Source of the DNA: Pseudoclavibacter sp. AY1H1
GTDB taxonomy: Bacteria; Actinomycetota; Actinomycetes; Actinomycetales; Microbacteriaceae
DNA length: 64,000 nucleotides
Direction: 5' to 3'
Assembly (NCBI RefSeq): GCF_002931055.1
Contig: NZ_PSXX01000014.1
Location: 1-64,000, forward strand
The notes under the pieces were generated by a model, which did no database searches, had not been told where the DNA came from, and worked only from the letters and a program-made list of their open reading frames with translations. Positions 8,707 through 17,410 of this stretch are shown here, one piece after another. The position numbers and the translations under genes are program-made. Positions within the stretch are counted from its first letter, which is position 1. The number at the start of each line of letters is the position of its first letter.

Positions 8707-8806
8707 TAGCCCGCTCTCAGCCTTGCTATGTTGGCGAACATCCTAAAAATATTTGACGGCCTGTCGCCCTGTCGCGAGTGCCGCCCCTGATCGAAGGAGA
8801 GCCGCT

Positions 8807-9973
8807 GTGACAAGCCGGACTGCCAGCGACGACAGAACAGCCCTGCGTGCGCGCACTGAAGCGGTCTGCGACGAATTCGACGACACCTACTGGCGTGAGA
8901 CCGACCGCGAGCGCCGCTATCCGCAGGAATTCGTGGACGCCATGGGAGCTGCCGGCCTCCTCTCGGTCATGATCCCCCGCGAGTACGGCGGTGGCGGCTA
9001 CGGCATCGACGCCGCCACGGGAGTCATGGAGGCGATCAACCGCTCCGGAGGACACTCCGCCGCCTGCCACGCGCAGATGTACACGATGGCCGCACTGCTG
9101 CGGCACGGCACCGACGCGCAGAAGGACCGCTACCTCCCCGGCATCGCGGACGGCAGCATCCGCCTCCAGGCGTTCTCGATCACCGAGGACGCCGGCTCGG
9201 ACACCCTCGCCATCACGACCACCGCGACGCCCGACGGCGACAGCTATGTGATCGACGGCCACAAGACCTGGACGAGCCGGTTCGAGGAGTCCGACCTCGC
9301 ACTCGTGCTCACCCGCACCTCCGAGACCCCGAAGGGAACCACGGACGGCCTCACGCTGTTCCTGCTCGACCTTCGCGAGATCCGCGCACAGCAGCCGGAT
9401 GCCCTGCTCGTCACCCCCGTGCGCACCATGTTCAACTACGCCACCAACCAGGTCACCTACCGAAGCGTCCGCGTGCCCGCCGACGCGGTCATCGGACGCG
9501 TCGGCAACGGCTTCCGGCACGTGCTCGACGGCTGGAACGCCGAGCGCATCCTGCTCGCCTCCGAAGCCATCGGCGACGGCTACTGGTTCATCGAGCGCGC
9601 CGTCTCCTACGCCAAGTCCCGCCACGTGTTCGGACGCGCCATCGGCACCAACCAGGGCGTCCAGTTCCCCATCGCCGACGCCTACATGAAGGTTCGCGCG
9701 GCCGAGCTCATGCGGGACGAGGCGACCGCACGCTTCGATGCGGGTGAGCCCGCCGGCGCGGAGGCGAACATGGCGAAGCTGCTCAGCTCCGAAGCGTCCT
9801 GGGCGGCCGCCAACATGTGCCTCGACACGCACGGCGGCTACGGATTCGTCGACGAATACGACGTCGAACGCAAGTTCCGGGAGACTCGGATGTTCTCCGT
9901 CGCACCCATCAACAACAACCTGGTCCGCAGCTTCGTCGCCACGAAGGTGCTCGGGCTGCCGAAATCGTACTGA
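8807..9973 (+). CDS. Acyl-CoA dehydrogenase family protein (388 aa)
   Basis: A flavoprotein that would introduce a 2,3-double bond into an acyl-CoA. It shows the FAD/substrate motif FSITEDAGSDTLAI, the WTSRFEESDLALVL strand and the C-terminal HGGYGFVDEYDVERKFRETR. The usual YEGT(x)EIQR catalytic-Glu segment is absent: the corresponding stretch reads MFSVAPINNNLVRSFVA, and the protein ends in GLPKSY. The start is GTG 8807 with AAGGAG at 8794-8799. It is divergent from the lactonase operon. An acyl-CoA dehydrogenase gene also belongs to the Pseudomonas itaconate cluster, so a methylsuccinyl-CoA-like substrate is possible. Confidence 0.88.
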   Translation: MTSRTASDDRTALRARTEAVCDEFDDTYWRETDRERRYPQEFVDAMGAAGLLSVMIPREYGGGGYGIDAATGVMEAINRSGGHSAACHAQMYTMAALLRHGTDAQKDRYLPGIADGSIRLQAFSITEDAGSDTLAITTTATPDGDSYVIDGHKTWTSRFEESDLALVLTRTSETPKGTTDGLTLFLLDLREIRAQQPDALLVTPVRTMFNYATNQVTYRSVRVPADAVIGRVGNGFRHVLDGWNAERILLASEAIGDGYWFIERAVSYAKSRHVFGRAIGTNQGVQFPIADAYMKVRAAELMRDEATARFDAGEPAGAEANMAKLLSSEASWAAANMCLDTHGGYGFVDEYDVERKFRETRMFSVAPINNNLVRSFVATKVLGLPKSY

Positions 9974-10028
9974 ACCGAGCCCACCCCGGGCCGCAGCATC
10001 CACCGCATGTATCGACGAAGGAGTCAGC

Positions 10029-11138
10029 ATGAACATCCAGGGAGCAGTTCTCGAGGAGATCGGCCTGCCGCGGCCGTACTCGGAGTCGAAGCCGTTGAAG
10101 GTCGTCGAGCTGGAACTCGACGATCCGGGACCCGACGAGGTCCTGATCCGCATCAGGGCGGCAGGGCTCTGCCACTCCGACCTGTCCGTCGTCGACGGGA
10201 ACCGGGTACGGCCGACGCCCATGCTGCTCGGCCATGAGGCTTCGGGGATCGTGGAGAAGGTGGGTTCGAACGTCACCGACCTCGAGATCGGCGAGCAGGT
10301 GACGACGGTCTTCCTCCCCCGCTGCGGTAAGTGCGACAACTGCAAGACCGACGGGAAGCTGCCGTGCACTCCCGGCAGCGTGGCCAATAACGCCGGCTAC
10401 CTGGTCGGCGAGCACTTCCGGCTGCACCGCGACGGGAAGGACATCTTCCACCACGTCGGCGTCTCCGGATTCGCGACGCACGCGGTGCTCAACCGCCAGT
10501 CGGTGGTGCCCATCGGGCACGACGTGCCCCCGGAGATCGCCGCCGTGCTCGGCTGCGCGGTGCTCACCGGTGGCGGCGCCGTCATCAACGCGGGCAAGCC
10601 GCAGGACGGCGACACCGTGATGATCGTCGGCCTGGGCGGCGTCGGGATGGCGGCGCTCCTCACGGCCGTCTCGCTGGAGAAGGGCAAGGTCATCGGCGTG
10701 GACGCGAACCCCGAGAAGCTCACCCGAGCCCTGGAGCTTGGCGCGAGCGAGGTCTACACGCCAGCGGAACTCGCCGAGAACGGCGTGAAGGCCCCCATCG
10801 TCATCGAGGCGGCTGGCCATCCGCGCGCCTTCGAGACCGCAGTCGCCGCTACCGGCGTCGGCGGCACGACGGTCACGGTCGGCCTGCCCTCACCGGATGC
10901 GCGTTCATCGATCGCTCCGCTCGGGCTCACCGGGGAGGCACGGACCATCGTGGGCTCCTACCTGGGATCGGCAGTCCCGGCTCGCGACATTCCCGTCTAC
11001 GCGCAACTCTGGCGCGACGGGAAGCTGCCCGTCGAGGAGCTCATCTCGGGACGCATCCGACTGTCGGAGATCAACGATTCCCTCGACAAGCTCGCCGACG
11101 GGCAGGCCGTGCGACAGGTCATCATCTTCGACGAGTAG
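10029..11138 (+). CDS. Zinc-dependent alcohol dehydrogenase, class III-like MDR (369 aa)
   Basis: A second zinc MDR enzyme. Catalytic site GLCHSDLS and GHEASG; structural zinc loop RCGKCDNCKTDGKLPC; cofactor motif IVGLGGVGMAALLTAV. The long substrate loop is typical of class III / NDMA-type actinobacterial dehydrogenases. AAGGAG (10017-10022) precedes ATG 10029. It follows the acyl-CoA dehydrogenase by 55 bases and is probably co-transcribed. It is not a close duplicate of the 6201-7331 enzyme, so the two may act on different alcohols of the pathway. Confidence 0.92.
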   Translation: MNIQGAVLEEIGLPRPYSESKPLKVVELELDDPGPDEVLIRIRAAGLCHSDLSVVDGNRVRPTPMLLGHEASGIVEKVGSNVTDLEIGEQVTTVFLPRCGKCDNCKTDGKLPCTPGSVANNAGYLVGEHFRLHRDGKDIFHHVGVSGFATHAVLNRQSVVPIGHDVPPEIAAVLGCAVLTGGGAVINAGKPQDGDTVMIVGLGGVGMAALLTAVSLEKGKVIGVDANPEKLTRALELGASEVYTPAELAENGVKAPIVIEAAGHPRAFETAVAATGVGGTTVTVGLPSPDARSSIAPLGLTGEARTIVGSYLGSAVPARDIPVYAQLWRDGKLPVEELISGRIRLSEINDSLDKLADGQAVRQVIIFDE

Positions 11139-11174
11139 AGCGATCGCCGCCGGGCTCCGACCGGGGCGAGCCCC

Positions 11175-11227
11175 AGAGCTGACTTGTGGTCGTCAACCCT
11201 CAAGGTTGACGACCACAACTCAGCTCT
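11175..11227. terminator. Long hairpin between convergent genes (likely bidirectional terminator)
   Basis: Arms 11175-11198 and 11204-11227 pair over 24 bases with one mismatch around the loop CTCAA. There is no U-tract on either strand. It sits between the convergent alcohol dehydrogenase and membrane-protein genes, as expected for a U-less actinobacterial terminator. The remaining 110 bases of the gap show nothing recognisable. Confidence 0.7.
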
Positions 11228-11341
11228 CGGCGTTCAGGGGGACGCGAGCGCCGGGTGCCGGGTGCCGGGCGGCGGGCGGTGGCCCGAGGAGTTACGCGTC
11301 ACTCGGACGCGGGCCCGGACGGCGGACCGCGGGGTTACGCG

Positions 11342-12532
11342 TCACTCGGGCGCGGGCGCGGACGCGGGCTGGAGAGCCTCCGCGGCGGCCACGAGGTCGG
11401 GGTGCCCCGCGAGCCCACGGACCCCGTGCATCGAGTACGTCGCCATCATGATCGCGACCGGCACGTGATCGCCGACGAGCATCAAGGGCTCCGCCCCCTC
11501 GAACTGCAGCACCAGCGACCGCTCGCGCAACGACGGGTAGCTCGCGACGACCCCCGAGTACCAGAACGACAGCCACCGCCCGCCCGCGAAGCAGATCAGT
11601 CGCTGGTTCGAGACCAGGACCCTCGCCGTCTGCCACTCTCGCCACTGCTCCGCGGCTTCTCGCTCAGCGCTCGACCGGGCGGATGCGTTGCCGAGCGCAT
11701 TCACTGCAAGCCCGGCCGCGACGAAGGCCGGGCTGCCGAAGAAGAAGCCGGAGGTGGTGGAGTAGCTGACGTCTCGCCCGTAGTAGCGGGCGTAGGTCGC
11801 TGGCGCATCCTGGAAGAACACCTCGTCAGGTGAAGCGCGGAAGTCCCACACTTCGACGGTCTGCGGGATGCGCTGCTCGAGCAGCTCATCCCGGAAGCGA
11901 AGCGCAGCCGTGAGCCGGTCGTGGGAGTAACGCTGCGCGTCGAGCCGCTCGCGCTCTCGGCTCGTGTACTTGCCGCGGCGGTGCCTGCTCTCGCGGCGAT
12001 TCACGGCGGCCCCTCGGAGCGCCGCGCGGCCAAGGCCCAAGAGGAGGAGGACAGCGAAGAGCATGCATGCCCAGAAGAGCAGCGAAAGGCCGAGTCCCGT
12101 GAAGGAGCGGCCGACCTCGTCGTCCGCTGACGGAGCCCCCTCGAATCCGGAGAGCACCGGGGTGACGATGGCCGCGATGAGCACGAACACGGCCCCGAGG
12201 ACGAGCAGCGGCACGAGCCAGCGCCCTCGCCGCTTCCACCGCTCGGCCTCACCACCCTCACCGTGCTTCCGCGCTGCCCAGCGTCGTTCGACGGCGCGCA
12301 GGAGGTCGACTCGGACGACGTACGTCGACAGGATCACCAGGGCGAGCAGCGCGGCAGGGAGGAGCAGGAAGTACGCGAGTGTGGCGAAGCTGAACGCGAG
12401 CTCGTCCGCCGATTGCGCTATGTGGAGCCGTTCGAGCGACTGGGGTGCAGCACCGAGCCCGAATGCGACCAGGGCGACGAGCAGCCCGAGCCAGATGAAG
12501 CGGCCTACCTGTGAGCCCCGTTTCGTCGTCAT
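11342..12532 (-). CDS. Hypothetical membrane protein with PH-like C-terminal region (396 aa)
   Basis: Not recognised. Four hydrophobic segments lie in the first half (about residues 10-30, 50-75, 105-127, 145-170), followed by a basic stretch (RRESRHRRGKYTSRERERL) and a soluble C-terminal half. The segment ARVLVSNQRLICFAGGRWLSFWYS has the look of a bacterial PH-like domain (membrane-localised sensor or scaffold). That is inference from pattern only. ATG 12532 is chosen because upstream sequence in frame is low-complexity Arg/Pro/Ser. There is no clear ribosome site. Confidence 0.75.
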   Translation of the reverse strand: MTTKRGSQVGRFIWLGLLVALVAFGLGAAPQSLERLHIAQSADELAFSFATLAYFLLLPAALLALVILSTYVVRVDLLRAVERRWAARKHGEGGEAERWKRRGRWLVPLLVLGAVFVLIAAIVTPVLSGFEGAPSADDEVGRSFTGLGLSLLFWACMLFAVLLLLGLGRAALRGAAVNRRESRHRRGKYTSRERERLDAQRYSHDRLTAALRFRDELLEQRIPQTVEVWDFRASPDEVFFQDAPATYARYYGRDVSYSTTSGFFFGSPAFVAAGLAVNALGNASARSSAEREAAEQWREWQTARVLVSNQRLICFAGGRWLSFWYSGVVASYPSLRERSLVLQFEGAEPLMLVGDHVPVAIMMATYSMHGVRGLAGHPDLVAAAEALQPASAPAPE

Positions 12533-12635
12533 GACGCCAACGTACGACGATCCACCGACGTTCGGCCAGGTCAGTCCTCCCCCGCCAGGCCGCAGAAGCG
12601 AACGCACCGGCCGAGTGCGGGATCGAGGACGAGGG

Positions 12636-13172
12636 TCAGGCGGTGACGCCCACCTCGCCGGTCGCGGTCGCATCGGCGACGGCGCGCCTGCTGGCGCGGG
12701 CACCGAGGGTACCGCGGAACCACAGCGCGCCCGCGACCGCGAGGCAGACGAGGAAGGCGCCGAGTGCACTCACGACGGGCACGAGCGCCTCGCTCGGTCC
12801 TGCCACGAACGGCATGAAGGCGACGACGAAGAACACGACGACGGCGATGGGCGGCGAGAAGAGCAGCGGCAGCGTCCAGGTCGCGAAGAGCGGTGTCTCG
12901 CGCAGTGCGATCCACCCGAACGTGGTGCCGACGGCGTACACGGCGTAGGCGATGAGACCGACGATGAACGCGAGGAGCACAAGCGGCACGAGCGTGCCGA
13001 GGAAGAACTGGTAGGCGTCGCGCCCGAACAGCACCATGACGTCGTCGCTCGCGACGGGCGTGGACGTGAGCCGTCGCAGCGAGAGGGCGATGACGCCGAC
13101 GATGCCGAGCACGGCGACGACGGGCGCGGCGATGAGTGGCAGTATCCAGCGCAGGTGCTCCATGCCGCTCAA
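12636..13172 (-). CDS. Hypothetical multi-pass membrane protein (178 aa)
   Basis: No family recognised. Four strongly hydrophobic helices are evident, for example WILPLIAAPVVAVLGIVGVI, FFLGTLVPLVLLAFIVGLIA, PPIAVVVFFVVAFMPFVAG and VVSALGAFLVCLAVAGAL, with a short polar C-terminal tail. An alternative start is Met 13163. It lies 103 bases upstream of the other membrane gene on the same strand. Confidence 0.75.
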   Translation of the reverse strand: MSGMEHLRWILPLIAAPVVAVLGIVGVIALSLRRLTSTPVASDDVMVLFGRDAYQFFLGTLVPLVLLAFIVGLIAYAVYAVGTTFGWIALRETPLFATWTLPLLFSPPIAVVVFFVVAFMPFVAGPSEALVPVVSALGAFLVCLAVAGALWFRGTLGARASRRAVADATATGEVGVTA

Positions 13173-13278
13173 GATAAGCGCGGTTGCGGATGCGCGCGGC
13201 GAGCGACGCGCCCGAGTTACCCACCAGAGACCTCCCGACTGCGTCTCCCTGCCGCCTCACTCGGCGCTCACCCGGCGC

Positions 13279-13334
13279 AAGAGTGAGCCAGATGCAGGCT
13301 CCAGCGAACTGGAACCTGCATCTGGCTCACTCTT
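13279..13334. terminator. Long hairpin downstream of clpB
   Basis: Arms 13279-13303 and 13310-13334 are complementary over 25 bases with one G/A difference around loop GCGAAC. It lies 64 bases after the clpB stop. There is no U-run. It is similar in architecture, not sequence, to the hairpin at 11175-11227. Confidence 0.7.
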
Positions 13335-13397
13335 CTGTCACCGGCGCCGGCGCCGGCACTGATACTGGCGCCAACGCAGGCGCCAGGCGCCAGCGCC

Positions 13398-15569
13398 CTA
13401 CTCGATGGCCGCGGAGTGCGGCGTGGTGGACTGCACGTTGAGAGACTCGCCGTCGCTCGCCACGACGACGGAGATCGTGTCGCCGTCGCGGACCGTGCCC
13501 GCAAGGAGTGCCCTCGCGAGGCGGTCGTCGATCTCGCGCTGCATGAGCCGACGCAGCGGCCTGGCCCCGTAGATGGGGTCGTAGCCTCGCTCAGCGAGCC
13601 AGGCCCTGGCGTCGTCGTCGACCTTGATCGTGAGGCGACGCTCGCCGAGCCTGCGCTGCAGCCGCTCGATGTACAGCGCCACGATCTGCGCCAGCTCATC
13701 CTGCGAGAGGGCGCTGAACACGACGATGTCGTCGAGTCGGTTCACGAACTCCGGCTTGAACGAGTGCCGGACGGCTGCCATGACGCTCTCCTCCCGATCC
13801 TCGGGGGTGAGGAGCGGGTCGATGAGGTACTGCGAGCCGAGGTTCGAGGTGAGGATCAGGATGACGTTGCGGAAGTCGACCGTGCGTCCCTGGCCGTCGG
13901 TGAGGCGCCCGTCGTCGAGCACCTGCAGGAGGATGTCGAAGACCTCGGGATGCGCCTTCTCGACCTCGTCGAACAGCACGACCGAGTACGGCCTGCGTCT
14001 GACGGCCTCGGTGAGCTGCCCGCCCTGCTCGTAGCCGACGTACCCGGGAGGGGCGCCGACGAGCCGGGCGACGGAGTGCTTCTCCCCGTACTCGGACATG
14101 TCGATGCGGATCATGGCCTTCTCGTCGTCGAAGAGCAGCTCGGCGAGCGCTCGCGCGAGCTCCGTCTTCCCGACTCCGGTGGGACCCAGGAAGAGGAAGG
14201 AGCCCGTGGGGCGGTCGGGGTCTGCGATGCCCGCGCGCGTGCGGCGGATCGCATCCGCGACCGTCGCCACGGCCTTCTCCTGCCCGACGAGTCGCTTGCC
14301 GAGTTCGGCCTCGAGGTGGAGGAGCTTCTCCATCTCGCCTTGCAGCAGCCTGCCCACGGGGATGCCGGTCCACGCGGCCACAACCCCCGCGATGTCCTCG
14401 GCGGTGACGTGGTCGTTGACGAGCTTGGGCCCGCCGCCTTCCGTGGCCTCAGCCTCGTGCAGCTGCTTCTGGATGCCGGGGAGCTCCCCGTAGAGCAGCC
14501 GGGAGGCGAGCTCGAGGTTGCCCTCGCGCTGCGCACGGTCGGCGCGCACGCGGATGTTGTCGAGCTCCTCGCGGAGCTCGCCGATGCGGTTGAGGGATGC
14601 CCGCTCGATGCTCCAGCGCTCCTTCAGCTCGCCGAGGCGCGCGTTCTTCGTGTCGAGGTCGGCACGGAGCGTGGCGAGGCGCTGCCGCGAGGCGTCGTCG
14701 TGCTCCTTCTTGAGCGCGAGCTCCTCGAGGCGGAGACGGTCGACCTGCCGCTGGAGGGTGTCGACCTCGACCGGCGAGGAGTCGATCTCCATCCGCAGGC
14801 GCGAGGCCGCCTCGTCGATGAGGTCGATCGCCTTGTCTGGCAGCTTCCGGCCCGTGATGTAGCGGTTCGAGAGCGCGGCTGCGGCGACGAGCGCCTGGTC
14901 GGCGATCGACACCTTGTGGTGCGCTTCGTACCGCTCCTTCAGACCGCGGAGGATCGCGATCGAGTCCTCGACGCTTGGCTCACCGACGAACACCTGCTGG
15001 AAGCGTCGCTCGAGCGCCGCATCCGATTCGATGAACTGGCGGTACTCGTCGAGTGTCGTCGCGCCGATGAGGCGCAGCTCGCCACGAGCGAGCATGGGCT
15101 TCAGCATGTTCGCTGCCGAGATGCTCGACTCTCCGCCCCCAGCACCCATGAGGGTGTGGAGCTCGTCGATGAACGTGATGATGCGCCCGTCGGATTCGGT
15201 GATCTCCTTGAGGACGGCCTTGAGCCGCTCCTCGAAGTCGCCGCGGTACTTGGCGCCCGCGATGAGCGCCGACATGTCGAGGCTGACGAGCTCCTTGTCC
15301 TTGAGGGATTCGGCGACGTCGCCGGCGACGATGCGCTGGGCGAGGCCCTCGACGACCGAGGTCTTCCCGACGCCGGGTTCGCCGATGAGCACTGGGTTGT
15401 TCTTGGTGCGCCGGGTCAGCACCTGGCTGACGCGTCGGATCTCGGAGTCGCGGCCGATGACCGGGTCGAGCTTGCCCGAGCGGGCGATGTCGGTGAGGTT
15501 GATTCCGTACTGTTCGAGTGCGCTCTTGGCCTCTTCGTCTGGTGCCTGAGCGCCTTGCATGTTTGCCAT
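13398..15569 (-). CDS. clpB: ClpB-type AAA+ disaggregase lacking the N-terminal domain (723 aa)
   Basis: An ATP-driven protein disaggregase working with DnaK. Two AAA+ modules are complete: Walker [10 protein letters not shown] and Walker B FIDELH in the first, GPTGVGKTE and [11 protein letters not shown] in the second, with a full coiled-coil middle domain (about residues 265-400). The normal ClpB begins with a ~140-residue Clp_N domain. This one starts at the linker just before [20 protein letters not shown], and only 188 bases separate it from the next gene, so the N domain is truly absent. AAGGAG precedes ATG 15569. A HAIR element upstream points to HspR control. Confidence 0.95.
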   Translation of the reverse strand: MANMQGAQAPDEEAKSALEQYGINLTDIARSGKLDPVIGRDSEIRRVSQVLTRRTKNNPVLIGEPGVGKTSVVEGLAQRIVAGDVAESLKDKELVSLDMSALIAGAKYRGDFEERLKAVLKEITESDGRIITFIDELHTLMGAGGGESSISAANMLKPMLARGELRLIGATTLDEYRQFIESDAALERRFQQVFVGEPSVEDSIAILRGLKERYEAHHKVSIADQALVAAAALSNRYITGRKLPDKAIDLIDEAASRLRMEIDSSPVEVDTLQRQVDRLRLEELALKKEHDDASRQRLATLRADLDTKNARLGELKERWSIERASLNRIGELREELDNIRVRADRAQREGNLELASRLLYGELPGIQKQLHEAEATEGGGPKLVNDHVTAEDIAGVVAAWTGIPVGRLLQGEMEKLLHLEAELGKRLVGQEKAVATVADAIRRTRAGIADPDRPTGSFLFLGPTGVGKTELARALAELLFDDEKAMIRIDMSEYGEKHSVARLVGAPPGYVGYEQGGQLTEAVRRRPYSVVLFDEVEKAHPEVFDILLQVLDDGRLTDGQGRTVDFRNVILILTSNLGSQYLIDPLLTPEDREESVMAAVRHSFKPEFVNRLDDIVVFSALSQDELAQIVALYIERLQRRLGERRLTIKVDDDARAWLAERGYDPIYGARPLRRLMQREIDDRLARALLAGTVRDGDTISVVVASDGESLNVQSTTPHSAAIE

Positions 15570-15613
15570 GGGGCTCCTTCGTCAAAGTTGCTTCCGACCC
15601 AGATGGATCAAAA

Positions 15614-15634
15614 GTTGAGTCGGAATGGCTCAAG
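15614..15634. promoter_or_regulatory. HAIR element (HspR-binding inverted repeat) upstream of clpB
   Basis: Read on the clpB strand the site is CTTGAGC-N7-ACTCAAC, matching the HspR consensus CTTGAGT-N7-ACTCAAG at 12 of 14 fixed positions. It lies 45-65 bases upstream of the clpB start, where HspR represses dnaK and clpB operons in Streptomyces and mycobacteria. A second small palindrome (ATTCCG-AGA-CGGAAT, 15640-15654) follows. Confidence 0.8.
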
Positions 15635-15757
15635 TTTAGATTCCGAGACGGAATAACACCACCCAAAGCTGGGTGGCTCAGCCAACTCCCAGCGCAACCT
15701 CGACGCCTCCGCACCGCCTCTGACCAGGACTTCTCCTAACGTGGCAGAGTTCCTGTT

Positions 15758-16309
15758 ATGCCAGAAGCACCCGAAGAGTCGCCGCTCGACGTCAACGCAC
15801 TCCGCGTCGGCAGCGTCGAGCTGCTCGGCGAGCGATTCTCGATCGTCAAGGCCGGGCCGTCGGAGGCCGTGCGCGCCTCAGGATTCGGGAGCCCGAACTC
15901 GCTCGCCTACGCGGTCTTCGGCCGCCGATCCGAGCTCCTCGAGGTGCAGGAGCTCGATGACGCCGACGCCGCACTCGCCGCCGTCCGAGCCTTCGATGAC
16001 GGCGACCCGTCGCTCCTCGACGCCATCGACGTCCACCAGGACGGCACCGAGCTGCGCCGCGCCATGTGGAGGGCGGCCAGGCTCGTCGAACCCGGCACCC
16101 TCGCGAGCTACGGCGACGTCGCGACCATCGCCGGGCATCCACGCGCCGCCCGCGCCGCCGCGAGCGCGTGCGGCGCCTGCCTCGTGGGCCTCTTCGTGCC
16201 CGTGCACCGCATCGTCCGAGCCAGCGGCAAGCTCGCGGGGCACGCTGACGACATCGCCGTCCGGCAGGCGCTCATCGACCACGAACGCGCGACGGGGATG
16301 CGCGGCTGA
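15758..16309 (+). CDS. O6-alkylguanine-DNA alkyltransferase-like protein with Val in place of the acceptor Cys (183 aa)
   Basis: The C-terminal half has the MGMT DNA-binding fold (AMWRAARLVEPGTLASYGDV, then the helix with ARAAASACGA). The active-site motif PCHRV is here VPVHRIV, encoded by CCC-GTG-CAC, so the methyl-accepting Cys is Val. A catalytic suicide repair enzyme is therefore excluded. Alkyltransferase-like (ATL) proteins have Trp at this position and flag O6-alkylguanine for nucleotide excision repair. A similar non-catalytic sensing role is inferred. The N-terminal 80 residues are unlike the usual Ada fold. Confidence 0.82.
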   Translation: MPEAPEESPLDVNALRVGSVELLGERFSIVKAGPSEAVRASGFGSPNSLAYAVFGRRSELLEVQELDDADAALAAVRAFDDGDPSLLDAIDVHQDGTELRRAMWRAARLVEPGTLASYGDVATIAGHPRAARAAASACGACLVGLFVPVHRIVRASGKLAGHADDIAVRQALIDHERATGMRG

Positions 16310-16312
16310 CGG

Positions 16313-17410
16313 TCAGGAGCGCGCCGCGGTGGAGCTCCGCGCGTGCAGCACGGGGAGGACACGCGTGCGCTGCACGGGTCGACGGGGACCCTCCTCGAGG
16401 CGCGACACCATCGTCTCGACGGCCAGCCGGCCGATGTGCTGCTTCGGGGGACGCAGCGCCGTGATGGGCGGCTCGGCGTTCTGCGCCACCTCGTCGTCGT
16501 AGGCGATGACGGCAAGGTCGTCGGGGATCGACCAGCCGTGATCGCGGGCGTACTGCTGCACGAGCACCGCTTGAGGGTCGGAGTGGATGAGCAGGGCCGT
16601 CGCCGATGCCCGGCGGCAATCATCGAGCACTCGAGCGATGAACGCCTCCCTCGACTGCCCGTCCATGTCGTCGAGGTTCGCGTCGACGTCGACCACCGAT
16701 TCGAGGCCGAGCTCCTCGACGGCACCGCTCCAGCCCTGCCGGAGCTGCGCGGAGGTCGGGGAACCGGTCGAGGTGAGGATGCCGACCCGGCGGTGCCCGA
16801 GCGCCGCGAGGTGGTCGGCAGCGAGTGAGCCGCCGAAGACGTGGTCCGTGGTGACCCATTCGAGGCTCGTGAGCGTGGCGACGGAGGAGGCGTGGCGCTC
16901 GGCGAGCACGACGGGCACCGGGAGGGACTCCAGCCAGTGCAGCAGCGCCCGTCCGTCTGCACCGCCCGTCTCCGGTGCGGCGATGATGCCGTGGAGGCCG
17001 CCCGATTCGACGAGGGAGGAGATCTGCCTGCGCTGATCGTCGACGGAGTAGCTGGCACCCCTGAGCACGAGCTGCACGCCGAGGTCAGTGGCCGCGGCCC
17101 GTGCGCCGACGATCACCTGCGGCCAGTAGTAGCTCAGAGACGGCGTGACCATGCCGACCCTGAAGCGAATCGCGGTCGCCTGTGCGGCGACCGATGGCAC
17201 CGAGGTGTCGAGGCGGCTCCGCAGCGTCGCGCCGCCGTGGACTCTGGTCAGGAGACCGCGATCGGAGAGGTGCGTGATGTCGCGGCGGATCGTGAGCTCG
17301 GACACCTCGAGCTGCCGCGCGAGCGCGGCGACGCGGACGGACCCTGACCGCCGCAGTTCGTTGAGGATCCGCTCTCGACGCAGGAGACCGAACGGCGGCA
17401 TGTCGTCCAC
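16313..17410 (-). CDS. DeoR-type HTH / LacI-type sensor hybrid regulator (365 aa)
   Basis: Residues about 10-65 form a DeoR helix-turn-helix (RRERILNELRRSGSVRVAAL, ELTIRRDITHLSDRGLLTRV HGGA). The rest is a periplasmic-binding-protein/LacI effector domain (VGMVTPSLSYYWPQVIVGAR ... VTTDHVFGGSLAADHLAALG). It is divergent from the giant secreted glycosidase gene (172-bp gap), so it probably controls that gene in response to a released sugar. Possible operator words TGTTCGC at 17430 and 17460 and the palindrome GAACGGTTC (17451-17459) lie between. An alternative start is Met 17401. Confidence 0.88.
   Translation of the reverse strand: MDDMPPFGLLRRERILNELRRSGSVRVAALARQLEVSELTIRRDITHLSDRGLLTRVHGGATLRSRLDTSVPSVAAQATAIRFRVGMVTPSLSYYWPQVIVGARAAATDLGVQLVLRGASYSVDDQRRQISSLVESGGLHGIIAAPETGGADGRALLHWLESLPVPVVLAERHASSVATLTSLEWVTTDHVFGGSLAADHLAALGHRRVGILTSTGSPTSAQLRQGWSGAVEELGLESVVDVDANLDDMDGQSREAFIARVLDDCRRASATALLIHSDPQAVLVQQYARDHGWSIPDDLAVIAYDDEVAQNAEPPITALRPPKQHIGRLAVETMVSRLEEGPRRPVQRTRVLPVLHARSSTAARS

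Noticed and set aside
8726-10387. 553-codon minus-strand frame over the acyl-CoA dehydrogenase
   Set aside because: It crosses the divergent promoter and two real genes and shows no family signature.
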